From positions 1-64,000 of the forward strand of contig JADFDU010000008.1 of NCBI GenBank assembly GCA_018262775.1: 64,000 bases of DNA, in the 5' to 3' direction. Origin of the DNA: Rhodocyclaceae bacterium. Lineage in GTDB: Bacteria > Pseudomonadota > Gammaproteobacteria > Burkholderiales > Rhodocyclaceae. The position numbers and the translations under genes were made by a program. Positions 1 to 8,832 of the stretch are shown here, one piece after another; position 1 is the stretch's first letter; the number at the start of each line of letters is the position of its first letter. Under the pieces are notes generated by a model. It was not told where the DNA came from. It saw nothing but the letters and a program-made list of their open reading frames with translations, and did not search any database.

Positions 1-476
1 ATCGCCTTCTCGTTCCCATCAGTTCCTCCTGAACACATTATGCTAACGAATGTGTCCGGGAAATCGGGGGAAGGCCACTCCTTGAGTGCGGCGTATTGCT
101 CAGGATCGACCGTTTCCAATGAGGCGGGTGCCGTTGAGAAGTAGACCATTGCTGGTTTTCCAGAAGCAACATGGCGTTCAATTTCTTCCACAGTTCCGCT
201 AGCAGTTTTTCCTGTTGGTGTGCCAAGACGGGTCCAGAAGATGCCGACAAGAAGGTCACAGTCCTCCAATACTCGGTCATTGATAAGCTCTTGTGCGGAC
301 GAACCTAGCTCCGGTGATGAGTGAGTTTCCCACCCCACTGGCATAAGAACACTATTGGTCGTAGGGGAGTAGATATAGTTCCATTCGTGAATTACATCGC
401 GGGCAATAGCTCGGTATTCGCGAACGTCGCTCGGCGATGCAATCATGACGGGAAGTACGGTGGCTACGTATGGCAT
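1..476 (-). CDS. DUF4062-type protein, C-terminus beyond window edge
   Basis: An open frame runs leftward off the window with no stop, giving 158 residues. The likely start is the ATG at 476, which precedes the conserved opening IASPSDV (residues 12-18). Downstream come EWN, LPVGWETHSSPELG-like text, an EDCDLLVGIFWTRLGTPTG stretch and SGTVEEIERH. This pattern is typical of DUF4062 proteins, whose N-terminal domain resembles TIR or nucleoside deoxyribosyltransferase folds. These proteins are often found in accessory or defence loci, but no reaction can be assigned here. The start codon lies only about 15 bases after an attC-like palindrome (492-560), so the gene may be a cassette. Family assignment is fairly sure; function is unknown. 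Confidence 0.7.
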   Translation of the reverse strand, partial: MPYVATVLPVMIASPSDVREYRAIARDVIHEWNYIYSPTTNSVLMPVGWETHSSPELGSSAQELINDRVLEDCDLLVGIFWTRLGTPTGKTASGTVEEIERHVASGKPAMVYFSTAPASLETVDPEQYAALKEWPSPDFPDTFVSIMCSGGTDGNEKA

Positions 477-491
477 AACGGTTCCTGTGAC

Positions 492-560
492 GTCGAACGC
501 AGAAGTGAGGAGCGCGAACGGCCACGCCGCGAAGCGTCCTTCTCGACTGCCGGGTTGGGC
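492..560 (-). repeat. attC-like imperfect palindrome
   Basis: Read on the minus strand this element begins with GCCCAAC (554-560, an exact RYYYAAC match), continues with CCGGCAGTC, folds as an imperfect GC-rich hairpin, and ends in GTTCGAC (492-498), a one-mismatch GTTRRRY. The 14 bases GACTGCCGGGTTGG at 545-558 recur exactly at 1614-1627 in the second element, in the same orientation. It lies directly before the DUF4062 gene. An integron attC site is the best reading; a non-integron intergenic repeat is possible. Confidence 0.35.
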
Positions 561-728
561 ATTTCACGGCACATTGGCTGTGTTTTCATCGCTGCTGTAG
601 TCGCGAAGGATTTTGCAGCATGATTTGATGCTCACTATGAAACGGTGAGTGTCTGTGACATCACACTGCCCATCGTGAATCTTCTTTCTCTTGGCAGAGA
701 TCAGAAATTCACGCAGATCGTCGTAAAG
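561..728. other. intergenic stretch without a convincing gene
   Basis: Together with its flanking palindromes this makes about 300 bases (477-778) between the DUF4062 and UPF0489 genes. Only short frames occur, none resembling a known protein. If the flanking elements are attC sites, this would be a very short or gene-less cassette. Confidence 0.4.
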
Positions 729-784
729 GTCAAACCTTGGTGAGTCCCCCGGCATAACCGGGGGCTTACCTCTATGAGTTAGGC
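729..784. repeat. attC-like hairpin after the UPF0489 gene
   Basis: An exact GTTAGGC core lies at 778-784 and contains the stop codon of the UPF0489 gene (read on the minus strand it is GCCTAAC). A perfect 7-bp stem, CCCCCGG/CCGGGGG, sits at 746-764 with loop CATAA. The distal end GTCAAAC (729-735) matches RYYYAAC with one mismatch. No T-run follows the stem on either strand, so it is not an evident terminator. Confidence 0.3.
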
Positions 785-1546
785 ATGATGGCGCCACCTC
801 GGACGGTGGGAGCAAAGTTGAGGATGAAACAGCGAGTCATTTACCACGGAGAACAAGTGATTCGAATTAACAAGGCCGCCGCAAAACTCAGGTTCTGTGG
901 CAATGGTCATGCCACGCATGCGTGGCATGACCCAGGACAGCAGTTCTCCACCGGGTTCCAGAAGCGAACGGATGTCGGTGTCTGGGGTCAGTGTGATGTT
1001 TTCACCACCGCCGCATTTGTCCGGACTTTCTGTGAAATAGTCGAGATCAATGTCAAGGATTGCAGACGAATACTCTCGGTCCGACAGTGCAGCAACTAAG
1101 GCACTAACTGAATCGTAGCAATAAATTTCGTGGATTCGACCTTCATAGTCTTTGAAGTGGTCGCTTGTAGGTTCATCCTGCTTTTGGACTACATGGATGT
1201 CACCGATGATGTTGAGGTAGGCGGCGGCCAAGATGTGTCCATCATTGAGGCAGTGAAGTTTGTCCCAGCAGAAGAGAGCAATCTCCCTGAAATTGCTGGT
1301 ATCGAGCGCCCGCAGCCACTCGCATTCAAGTTCACATGGCGCGGCTAGGTCTAGGTGCCAGTCAAACGAAATGAGCGATGGTGGTGTGGGGAGAGCGTCC
1401 TCGCCCTTCACCCATTTAAGCCAATAAAAGAAAGCAAATCGATGATCCTGAACGATTGCAATCTCAGTCGAACTATTGAGGTCACTCGGGTGCGGAACGA
1501 TGTCGTAGTACGTTCCGGGAGGTCGAATGTATTGGTCAGTGTCCAT
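779..1546 (-). CDS. UPF0489 family protein
   Basis: This 255-residue protein has the conserved blocks of the uncharacterised UPF0489 family: FDWHLDL (residues 61-67, with D62 and H64) and ILDIDLDYF (163-171, with D165, D167 and D169). The His/Asp-rich blocks resemble metal-binding positions of arginase/deacetylase folds, but that comparison is inference. The ATG at 1546 directly precedes the conserved N-terminus. The stop codon overlaps a GTTAGGC core and another GTTAGGC (minus strand, 1562-1568) lies 15 bases upstream of the start, as expected for a gene cassette. Substrate and role are unknown. Confidence 0.7.
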   Translation of the reverse strand: MDTDQYIRPPGTYYDIVPHPSDLNSSTEIAIVQDHRFAFFYWLKWVKGEDALPTPPSLISFDWHLDLAAPCELECEWLRALDTSNFREIALFCWDKLHCLNDGHILAAAYLNIIGDIHVVQKQDEPTSDHFKDYEGRIHEIYCYDSVSALVAALSDREYSSAILDIDLDYFTESPDKCGGGENITLTPDTDIRSLLEPGGELLSWVMPRMRGMTIATEPEFCGGLVNSNHLFSVVNDSLFHPQLCSHRPRWRHHA

Positions 1547-1561
1547 AGCCGCGGCTGAGAT

Positions 1562-1629
1562 GCCTAACGAAGTTCAGGGGCGCTGCGCGGCTTTATCGCG
1601 CAGCGCCCGTGTGGACTGCCGGGTTGGCC
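1562..1629 (-). repeat. attC-like palindrome after the DUF262 gene
   Basis: On the minus strand it reads GGCCAAC, CCGGCAGTC, a perfect 12-bp stem (GGGCGCTGCGCG at 1578-1589 with CGCGCAGCGCCC at 1597-1608, 7-base loop), then CTTC and an exact GTTAGGC at 1562-1568. The order of core, palindrome and core fits an integron attC site, and the outer end is shared with the element at 492-560. It begins 32 bases after the DUF262 stop codon. No T-run follows, so it is not a typical terminator. Confidence 0.45.
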
Positions 1630-1660
1630 GCGAGCCCGCACATGCCGATGTCAGCGACCA

Positions 1661-3457
1661 TCATAGTGCCTCAAACCAAGACTTGATCTTCTGTGCCATT
1701 AGCTTGCGACGCTCTTCCAAGAATTCGTCGTAAGCCGGAATCACACCGTCAAGCATCGAGTCGGGCAGGCAACTCATTCGCAGGCTGGCGCGAAGCTCAT
1801 CGAGCTCAGTGATGCCGCCGTACTTCTTCTTGCCGCCCGCGCACTGTTCGGCCAAATCCTTGAAGTACTGCTCGGGCGCATTGTCGCCGATGGCGATGTT
1901 GATCTCGCTCTGGGCCAGCACGAAGTTGGCGATCTGGTTGTAGCGGCCGCGCGCGAGGCCCTGTTTCTTGAGGTAGTTGCGGGGGTAGACGTGGTGCACG
2001 TCGCTGCGGTTCATCAGCAGGTCGAGAACCGTGATGTCCCGCGAGAGAAAACCCTTGTCGCCAAGCTTCACCTGCGCTGCCTTGTAGGCTAGAAAGTAAG
2101 GGCTCTGCCCGGACGATGTGTCCATGAGTTGCGGGAGCATGCCGGTCCAAAAGCTCTCGGGCAGTTCAGCCTCGATCACCGACTCGGCGTAGGCCACCAG
2201 CCCGCGCGCTTCGACTTGGCGGATGTCAAAGTCGAAGGCGGTCTCAGGACTGCCGGTGTAGCGCCCGCGCAGGATCGACATGGCGTACCAGCGCCGCACC
2301 AGCCGTTCGAGGTCTGCGGCGGGCACATTCTCAGCACGGCCGCGCAGGTATAGGATGTAGGCGAAGTTGACGGCGTTCTGACCGCCGACCAGGTCGCTCG
2401 TGACGAAGCCCGCCGAACGCAGGATCATCGTGATGCGGTCGAAGTGCGTCTTGTTGATGAAGCGCATGATGCCCTGCTTGAGCTGCCCGAACGACGCTTC
2501 GGCGATGGCATCCTCGTACTGCTTGGTCTCGAAGTTACGACCCGAGAGTAACGCAACGAGGTCCGCTAGCTTGCCGCGCCCGAACTCCGAGGTAAACGCT
2601 ACGCGCAGCATGTCGGTGTAGGTCGGGTCGTAGATGTCGTCGTTGATATCCTTCAGCCAGCGCATTTGCGGCAGGAACTCGGAAGCGGCGAAGGCCTTGT
2701 CGCCCTTCTCGATGCGTCCCAGGAAGTCGGGTGCCACGGCAAGGTGGCAGAAGTAGTCGATCGCCTTGCGCAGCATGTTGCCACCGTAGGTCTCGTTAGC
2801 GGCGATCTTCGACATGGCGAAGTCGGCCTGGGAGAGCTCGGCCCCGGCGGAGTTCACGCGGATAAATATCTCGGTTACCGTCTCAATGTCGAGGTCCTCG
2901 GCCAACTCGATCAGTCCGACGTGGTTGTTGATGATTTTCCCCAGCTTTTGCAAAACCTTCCCGACCAGCCGGCGATCCGCAGCGGGATTTTTTGCGGCAT
3001 AACCCTCTGTCAGCTCGATCATGTCCGCATCGGGAGCGAAGACGGCGGCCACGTCCTCGATCCACGCCACGTCTTTGCGGATGGCTGGGTTAGCAACCTC
3101 GAACTTCTCCGTCTGCGGGTGAAAGGCGATGCGGATGCGGACTGTCTCGTAGTCTTTGGTCAGGACTTCACGCCCGAGCAACCCGGCCATCAGCGCGGTG
3201 ACTCGTTGCTGACCGTCGATCAGAATGCGCTTGCCAGCCGAAGGCGTACCGTCCTTGAGCTTCACCGTCGGGTTACGCCAGGCGATGAGGTAACCAATCG
3301 GATAGCCCTGATAAAGCGAGTCGAGCAGGTTTCGAACCTTGGTCGGTTCCCACACGAACGGCCGTTGGATCTCGGGGATGGCGATCTCGCCCGACTTGAC
3401 CCAAGTCAGGAGCGTTTCGATCGGGTGCGGCGTGACAGAATATCTTTGTGTGGACAT
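1661..3457 (-). CDS. DUF262 domain protein (GmrSD/ParB-like)
   Basis: This 598-residue protein opens with the DUF262 signature: [10 protein letters not shown] (about residues 27-36) and DGQQR (about 81-85). These form the ParB/Srx-like nucleotide-binding part found in GmrSD type IV restriction enzymes and related defence proteins. Near the C-terminus HHVYPRN (488-494) resembles the His-containing HNH-type motif of the partner DUF1524 domain, so both halves may be present. A GAGG nine bases before the ATG at 3457 supports this start. No methylase or partner restriction gene is nearby. Family assignment is strong; a restriction or defence role is inferred. Confidence 0.75.
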   Translation of the reverse strand: MSTQRYSVTPHPIETLLTWVKSGEIAIPEIQRPFVWEPTKVRNLLDSLYQGYPIGYLIAWRNPTVKLKDGTPSAGKRILIDGQQRVTALMAGLLGREVLTKDYETVRIRIAFHPQTEKFEVANPAIRKDVAWIEDVAAVFAPDADMIELTEGYAAKNPAADRRLVGKVLQKLGKIINNHVGLIELAEDLDIETVTEIFIRVNSAGAELSQADFAMSKIAANETYGGNMLRKAIDYFCHLAVAPDFLGRIEKGDKAFAASEFLPQMRWLKDINDDIYDPTYTDMLRVAFTSEFGRGKLADLVALLSGRNFETKQYEDAIAEASFGQLKQGIMRFINKTHFDRITMILRSAGFVTSDLVGGQNAVNFAYILYLRGRAENVPAADLERLVRRWYAMSILRGRYTGSPETAFDFDIRQVEARGLVAYAESVIEAELPESFWTGMLPQLMDTSSGQSPYFLAYKAAQVKLGDKGFLSRDITVLDLLMNRSDVHHVYPRNYLKKQGLARGRYNQIANFVLAQSEINIAIGDNAPEQYFKDLAEQCAGGKKKYGGITELDELRASLRMSCLPDSMLDGVIPAYDEFLEERRKLMAQKIKSWFEAL

Positions 3458-3975
3458 GCTCAGCGCCTCGTTTACCGGAAATCGTCCGTCTTACTCACAG
3501 TGTTCCACTGGAGTTCAACGTTAAGTGGGCAGCATACTTGACGGGAAATAATCCATCACAGGCATTTCTATCCCTGAAAAATCGCCGCAAAATAAAAACA
3601 TCGTATTGCCAGAAAATAGTAGAGCCTGAAACATTGCAGTAAACACGTCAGGAACCGTCACGCTTCTTGAACAGGAAAACGCAGGAAGCGTCCGAGTAAA
3701 GCGTTACCTGTCTGAACAGCACTATGCTGCCTGGATTTAACGCCTTTTCATGGGCTTCTGCAAGCCATGCCCGCCGCTGCTGCAAAGATCAAGCCGCTCC
3801 TGATTAGCGACAATCTTCAGCCGTCATTTCGGGGCCGTGTGGCATCTGGATTCCCGCTTCCGCGGGAATGACGGTTTTCCACGGTTTCATCCGTGTCGCT
3901 GAACATTGTCACTGATCAGGAAGCCGCCTGAGCCGAGGGAAGGTACCCCCGGTTCAGACAGGTGCTTGAAAAGGT
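3458..3975. other. intergenic region between accessory block and aromatic operon
   Basis: These 518 bases contain only short frames without recognisable similarity. The one clear structure is the small inverted repeat at 3850-3869. The region is the boundary between the cassette-like block and the long catabolic operon; no integrase, tRNA or transposase is visible. Confidence 0.5.
3850..3869. repeat. short dispersed-type inverted repeat
   Basis: ATTCCCGC and GCGGGAAT flank a 4-base loop, followed by GACGG. Hairpins with this ATTCCCGC core are widespread intergenic repeats in betaproteobacteria. It lies about 110 bases past the stop of the last gene of the minus-strand operon and could help end its transcript, but it has no strong T-run. 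Confidence 0.5.
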
Positions 3976-6900
3976 CTAGGCAGCCCTTGCAGGGGCTTCG
4001 GCGGTGCGGCGGAGGAGTTTGGCTTCGAGATCGGCCTGCGTGGCGCGGGCGCGGGCGATGGATTTCATCTTCACCGGGCCGTAGCCGCGGATGGTCTCGG
4101 GCAGGCGGGCGAGGGCGAGGGCGGTGTCCGCGTCCACCTGCTCGTAGCGTGCAACAAGGTCGTCGACGAGGCGCTCGTAGTCGGCGATGAGGCGGCGTTC
4201 TTCCTTGCGTTCGGCGGAGTGGGCGAAGGGGTCGAGGGTGCTGCCGCGGAGGAACTTGAATTTCGCCAGCAGCCGCATGGCCGACAGCAGCCAGGGGCCG
4301 AAGCGGCGCTTCTTCGGTTCGGTGCCATCCGCCGTCGTGCGCTGCCAGGGCAGGGTGGCGTGGAATTCGAGTTTGTAGTCACCCTCGAAGGCGGCTTCCA
4401 GTGACTGGCCGAACTCGGCGTCGGCGAACAGCCGTGCCACTTCGTATTCGTCCTTGTAGGCAAGCAGCTTGAAGTAGTTGCGCGCCACCGCCTCGGCCAG
4501 CGGTGCGGCCTGGCTGGTGCGCACGCGGCGCAGCAGGGCGGCGTAGCGCTCGGCGTAGGCGGCGTTCTGGTAATCCGTGAGGAAGGCGACGCGGCGGGCG
4601 ATGGTTTCGTCGAGCGATTCGGAGACGCGGTGCGTCGGTAGCTTCGCTTCGCCGCTGCGGGCAAGGGCTTCGACGCCGGCGGGATCGTGTGCGGCGCGGC
4701 GGCCCCAGTTGAAGGCGCTGCGGTTGCCTTCGACGGCGGCGCCGTTCAGTTCGATGGCGCGCAGCAAGGCTTCGGCGGAGAGCGGCACCAGACCCTTCTG
4801 CCAGGCGTAGCCGAGCATGAAGATGTTGGTGGTGATGGAGTGGCCGAGCAACAGCGTGGAGAGACGACCGGCATCGAAGAACTCGGCCTGGTCAGCACCG
4901 ACGGCAGTGATGATCGATTGCTCCATGGCGCCGACGGGAAAGCCGTCATCGGGATTGCGCAGGAATTCGCCGGTGATCGTGCGTCCGCTGTTGACGATGG
5001 CGCGGGTGTGGCCGGCGGCGGTTTTGGAGAGGGCGTCGTCGCTGACGGTGACGATGATGTCGCAGCCGAGGATGAGGTTGGCCTCGCCGGTGGCGATGCG
5101 TGCCGAGTGGAGCTTGCCCTGGTGCTGCGCGAGGCGGATGTGCGACATGACGGCGCCGCCCTTCTGCGCGAGGCCGGTCATGTCGAGCACGGTGGCGCCC
5201 TTGCCTTCGAGGTGCGCGGCCATGCCGATGAGGGCGCCGATGGTGACGACACCGGTGCCGCCGATGCCGGCGATGAGGATGCCGTAGGGTTTGTCGAGGC
5301 TGGGCAGCAGCGGCTCGGGCAGGCCGGCGAAGGCGTCGTCGCTGACGGCCGCCGTCCTGCCGCGCCTGACTTTCCCGCCGCGCACGGTGACGAGGCTCGG
5401 GCAGAAGCCGTCGAGGCAGGAGTAGTCCTTGTTGCAACTGAACTGGTCGATGGCGCGCTTGCGGCCGAACTCGGTCTCGACCGGCACCACGGCGAGGCAG
5501 TTCGATTTCACGCTGCAGTCGCCGCAGCCTTCGCATACCAGTTCGTTGATGAAGATGCGCTGGGCGGGGTCGGGATAGGTGCCGCGCTTGCGCCGGCGGC
5601 GCTTCTCGGCGGCGCAGGTCTGGTCGTAGATGAGGATGGTGACGCCGGGGACGTCGCGCAATTCGCGCTGGGTGGCTTCGAGGACTTCGCGGTGGCGGAT
5701 GTCCACGCCCGGCGCGAAGTCGTGCACGCCCTGGTATTTCTCCGGTTCGTCGGACATGACGATGATGCGTTCCACGCCCTCGGCGGCGAGCTGGCGCGTC
5801 ACCTGCGGCACGCTGAGCGGGCCGTCGACGGGCTGGCCGCCGGTCATGGCGACGGCGTCGTTGTAGAGCAGCTTGTAGGTGATGTTCACGCCGGCGGCGA
5901 TGGCGGCGCGGATGGCGATGAGGCCGGAGTGGTAGTAGGTGCCGTCGCCCATGTTGGCGAAAATGTGCTGCGTGCCGCTGTGCGGCGCGGTGCCGAGCCA
6001 GGTGGCGCCTTCGCCGCCCATCTGCGAGATGGTGACGGTGTTGCGGCCCATCGACACTGCCATCAGGTGGCAGCCGACGCCGCCGAGGGCGCTGCTGCCT
6101 TCGGGCACCTTGGTGGACTGGTTGTGCGGGCAGCCGGGACAGAAGTAGGGCGCGCGCAACAGCGCCAGGCGCGGCTTGGCCATGGCCTTTTCCTTGGCTT
6201 CGAGGAAGGCCAGGCGTGCGCGGATCTTCTCCGAGGTATGGAAGCGGCTGATGCGCGCGGCGATGGCACGCGCGACGAGGGACGGCGTCAGTTCGGCGGT
6301 GGGCGGCAGCAGCCACTGATTGAGCGGGCTTTTGGCGTCGCCTCGCGGCAACAGCGTCCATTCGCCGGATTCGTCGAACTTGCCGACGACGCGCGGGCGC
6401 ACATCTTCACGCCAGTTGTAGAGCATCTCCTTCAACTGGTACTCGATGATCTGGCGTTTTTCCTCGACGACGAGGATTTCTTCCAGCCCTTCCGCGAAGT
6501 GGCGCACGGAATCGGCTTCCAGCGGCCAGGGCATGCCGACCTTGAAGAGACGCAGGCCGATCTCCGCGGCATGCTGATCATCGATGCCGAGGTCGTCGAG
6601 TGCCTGGCGCACGTCGAGATAGGCCTTGCCGCAGGCGATGATGCCGAGGCGCGGACGCGGGCTGTCGATGACCAGGCGGTTGAGGCCGTTGGCGCGCGCG
6701 TAGGCGATAGCGGCGTAGACCTTGAACTCCTGCATGCGCCGTTCCTGCACCAGCGGCGGGTCGGGCCAGCGGATGCTGATGCCATCCTGCGGCAGGGCGA
6801 AATCCTCCGGCATCACGATTTGCACGCGCGCGGGATCAATCTCCACCGTGGCTGAACTTTCCACGGTGTCGGAGGTGACCTTCATCGCCACCCAGCAGCC

Positions 6901-7479
6901 CGAGTAGCGCGACATGGCCCAGCCATGCAGGCCGAAATTGAGATATTCCTGCAGTCCGGCTGGCGCCAGCACGGGGATGCCGCAGGCCGAGAAAATGTGC
7001 TCGCTCTGGTGCGCCACCGCCGAGGAACGGGCGGAATGGTCGTCGCCGGCGATGAGCAGGACGCCGCCGTGTTTGGCGCTGCCGGCGTGGTTGCCGTGTT
7101 TGAAGACGTCGCCGCAGCGGTCGACGCCGGGGCCCTTGCCGTACCACATGGCGAAGACGCCATCGTATTTCGGCTGCGGGAAGAAATGCAGTTGCTGCGT
7201 GCCCCACACGGCGGTGGCGGCGATGTCCTCGTTGACGCCGGGCTGAAAGGTGATGTGGTGCGCCTTCAGGTATGGTGCGGCGGCCTCCAGCGCGAGGTCG
7301 AGTCCGCCCAGCGGCGAACCGCGGTAGCCGGAGACGTAGCCGGCAGTGTTGAGGCCGGCGGCCTGGTCGCGGTCATGCTGCAGCATGGGCAGGCGCGCCA
7401 AAGCCTGCACGCCGGTGAGGAATACGCGGCCATGGTCGAGCGTGTATTTGTCGTCGAGAGAAACCTCAGCGAGCTTCAT
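3976..7479 (-). CDS. indolepyruvate:ferredoxin oxidoreductase-like fused protein
   Basis: This 1167-residue protein fuses the alpha and gamma parts of a 2-oxoacid:ferredoxin oxidoreductase. The N-terminal half carries a pyrimidine-binding region and a thiamine-diphosphate domain with CPGCPHNQST. A ferredoxin-like Cys cluster follows (CEGCGDCSVKSNC, then CNKDYSC and CPS), next the gamma domain starting GIGGTGVVT, and a C-terminal extension (DUF6537-like). The family oxidatively decarboxylates aryl pyruvates to aryl-acetyl-CoA and reduces ferredoxin. At the end of an indoleacetate operon, it could feed tryptophan-derived indolepyruvate into the pathway; reduced ferredoxin could also serve benzoyl-CoA reductase. 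The family is clear, the substrate inferred. Confidence 0.8.
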   Translation of the reverse strand: MKLAEVSLDDKYTLDHGRVFLTGVQALARLPMLQHDRDQAAGLNTAGYVSGYRGSPLGGLDLALEAAAPYLKAHHITFQPGVNEDIAATAVWGTQQLHFFPQPKYDGVFAMWYGKGPGVDRCGDVFKHGNHAGSAKHGGVLLIAGDDHSARSSAVAHQSEHIFSACGIPVLAPAGLQEYLNFGLHGWAMSRYSGCWVAMKVTSDTVESSATVEIDPARVQIVMPEDFALPQDGISIRWPDPPLVQERRMQEFKVYAAIAYARANGLNRLVIDSPRPRLGIIACGKAYLDVRQALDDLGIDDQHAAEIGLRLFKVGMPWPLEADSVRHFAEGLEEILVVEEKRQIIEYQLKEMLYNWREDVRPRVVGKFDESGEWTLLPRGDAKSPLNQWLLPPTAELTPSLVARAIAARISRFHTSEKIRARLAFLEAKEKAMAKPRLALLRAPYFCPGCPHNQSTKVPEGSSALGGVGCHLMAVSMGRNTVTISQMGGEGATWLGTAPHSGTQHIFANMGDGTYYHSGLIAIRAAIAAGVNITYKLLYNDAVAMTGGQPVDGPLSVPQVTRQLAAEGVERIIVMSDEPEKYQGVHDFAPGVDIRHREVLEATQRELRDVPGVTILIYDQTCAAEKRRRRKRGTYPDPAQRIFINELVCEGCGDCSVKSNCLAVVPVETEFGRKRAIDQFSCNKDYSCLDGFCPSLVTVRGGKVRRGRTAAVSDDAFAGLPEPLLPSLDKPYGILIAGIGGTGVVTIGALIGMAAHLEGKGATVLDMTGLAQKGGAVMSHIRLAQHQGKLHSARIATGEANLILGCDIIVTVSDDALSKTAAGHTRAIVNSGRTITGEFLRNPDDGFPVGAMEQSIITAVGADQAEFFDAGRLSTLLLGHSITTNIFMLGYAWQKGLVPLSAEALLRAIELNGAAVEGNRSAFNWGRRAAHDPAGVEALARSGEAKLPTHRVSESLDETIARRVAFLTDYQNAAYAERYAALLRRVRTSQAAPLAEAVARNYFKLLAYKDEYEVARLFADAEFGQSLEAAFEGDYKLEFHATLPWQRTTADGTEPKKRRFGPWLLSAMRLLAKFKFLRGSTLDPFAHSAERKEERRLIADYERLVDDLVARYEQVDADTALALARLPETIRGYGPVKMKSIARARATQADLEAKLLRRTAEAPARAA

Positions 7480-7527
7480 GTCTATCCTTCATCCAGCGCC
7501 GCCAGCCTGCTTTGGTATAGAGGGGAG

Positions 7528-7582
7528 GGGGGATTGGGCGGCAGTTGAATCCCCCCCCAGCCCCCCTTCGTCGAAGGGGGGC
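7528..7582. repeat. C6/G6 dispersed inverted repeat
   Basis: The element contains GGGGGG...CCCCCC segments and ends in CCCCCCTTCGTCGAAGGGGGG, a stem able to form on either strand. It fills the 112-base gap between two operon genes. Related copies occur at 12048-12150, 14588-14608, 18178-18198 and 18315-18418. Confidence 0.6.
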
Positions 7583-7591
7583 GAGCGGACA

Positions 7592-8743
7592 TCAGTCCTT
7601 CACCAGCACGAATTTGCCGTCCTTGACCGTCACCAGCACGCGGCCACGAGCGTCGTAGCCGGAATGGTCCTGCGGTGTCATGGTGACCACGCCCTGCGAA
7701 GTCACCAGATCCTTGGTACCTTCCAGCGCGTCACGCAGGGCGCTGCGGAATTCCGGCGTGCCCGGCTTGCCTTTCTTGGCGGCTTCAGGAATGGCATGCA
7801 CCAGGATCAGGCCCGCGTCGTAGACACCGGCACCGAAGATCGGCGGCGGCGAACCGAACTGCTTCTCGTAGCTGGTGACGTAGCCGAGCGTGACTTTCTT
7901 GCTGGCGACGCTGTCGGGGATCTCATTGGGTACCAGCAGCAGCGGTCCGACCACCAGCGCGCCTTCCACCTGCTTGCCGCCGATCTTGATGAAGGCGCCC
8001 GAAGCGGAGCCGTGGGTGTGATAGATGGCGCCCTTGTAGCCGGCATCGACCAACTGGACATGCGGCAGGGCGGCACCGGCGGCAACGCCGGCGACGAGGA
8101 TCGCATCGGGATGGGCGGCGAGCAGCTTGGCAACCTGGCCGGTGACGCTGGTGTCCTGGCGGCTGTAGCGCTCGTTGGCGACGATCTTGAGACCGGCCTT
8201 CTGCGCCATGGGCGCGAAGGTCTTGTACCAGTTCTCGCCGTAGGGGTCGTTGTAGCCGATGAAGCCGACGGTCTTGACGCCGCGCTTGGTCATGGCGGCG
8301 ATGAGGCCGTCGCTGATCACGTCGTCGTTCGGATGCGTCTTGAAGACCCAGCGCTTCTTGTCGTCCATCGGTACGACGACGGCCGCCGTGCCGACCGGCG
8401 CCAGCATCGGTGTGTGTGCCTCGGCCATGAACTGCAGCACACCCATGGCGTTGGGCGAGCCGGAGGGTCCGATGAGGGCGTCGATCTTGTTCTCGCTGAG
8501 CAGTTTCTTGGTCAGCTGGACGCTTTGCGTCGAATCGCTGGCATCGTCGAACTGGATGTACTCGATGCTGAGATCACCGACTTTTTTTGGCAGCAGCGCT
8601 ACCGAGTTTTTCTGCGGAATGCCGACGAAGGCCGTCGGCCCGGTGGCCGAGACGATAACGCCGACCTTGACCTGGGCCTGGGCCGACAACGACGCGGCCA
8701 GCGCCATGGCGGACAGGACGCCCGTGATTGCTTTGATTTTCAT
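7592..8743 (-). CDS. periplasmic ABC-type aromatic/branched-chain solute-binding protein
   Basis: This is a LivK-like type I periplasmic binding protein of 383 residues. The ATG at 8743 is chosen because an AGGAGG lies eight bases upstream and a signal peptide begins there (positive MKIK, hydrophobic core, then Ala-Gln-Ala before KVGVIVS). An upstream extension of the frame lacks these features. Mature motifs such as VSATGPTAFVG and a central ligand-binding fold fit the family that includes aromatic-acid binding proteins. No permease or ATPase genes accompany it, so its transporter partner must lie elsewhere. Indoleacetate or a related acid is the likely ligand from context only. Confidence 0.8.
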   Translation of the reverse strand: MKIKAITGVLSAMALAASLSAQAQVKVGVIVSATGPTAFVGIPQKNSVALLPKKVGDLSIEYIQFDDASDSTQSVQLTKKLLSENKIDALIGPSGSPNAMGVLQFMAEAHTPMLAPVGTAAVVVPMDDKKRWVFKTHPNDDVISDGLIAAMTKRGVKTVGFIGYNDPYGENWYKTFAPMAQKAGLKIVANERYSRQDTSVTGQVAKLLAAHPDAILVAGVAAGAALPHVQLVDAGYKGAIYHTHGSASGAFIKIGGKQVEGALVVGPLLLVPNEIPDSVASKKVTLGYVTSYEKQFGSPPPIFGAGVYDAGLILVHAIPEAAKKGKPGTPEFRSALRDALEGTKDLVTSQGVVTMTPQDHSGYDARGRVLVTVKDGKFVLVKD

Positions 8744-8832
8744 TTTCGTTCCTCCTTTGAAATGGATGAAAACGCTACATACAACTACTACGCTGAACAA
8801 ACGTGCTCCACGTACCCTACGTACTCAATCTG

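Noticed and set aside
746..764. Hairpin CCCCCGG/CCGGGGG as Rho-independent terminator
   Set aside because: No T-run follows on either strand; its position and cores fit an attC-like site better.
4687..6855. Long plus-strand open frame of 722 codons
   Set aside because: It is antisense to the indolepyruvate oxidoreductase-like gene, has low-complexity Gly/Ala/Asp/Val text and no family resemblance; high GC keeps opposite frames open.
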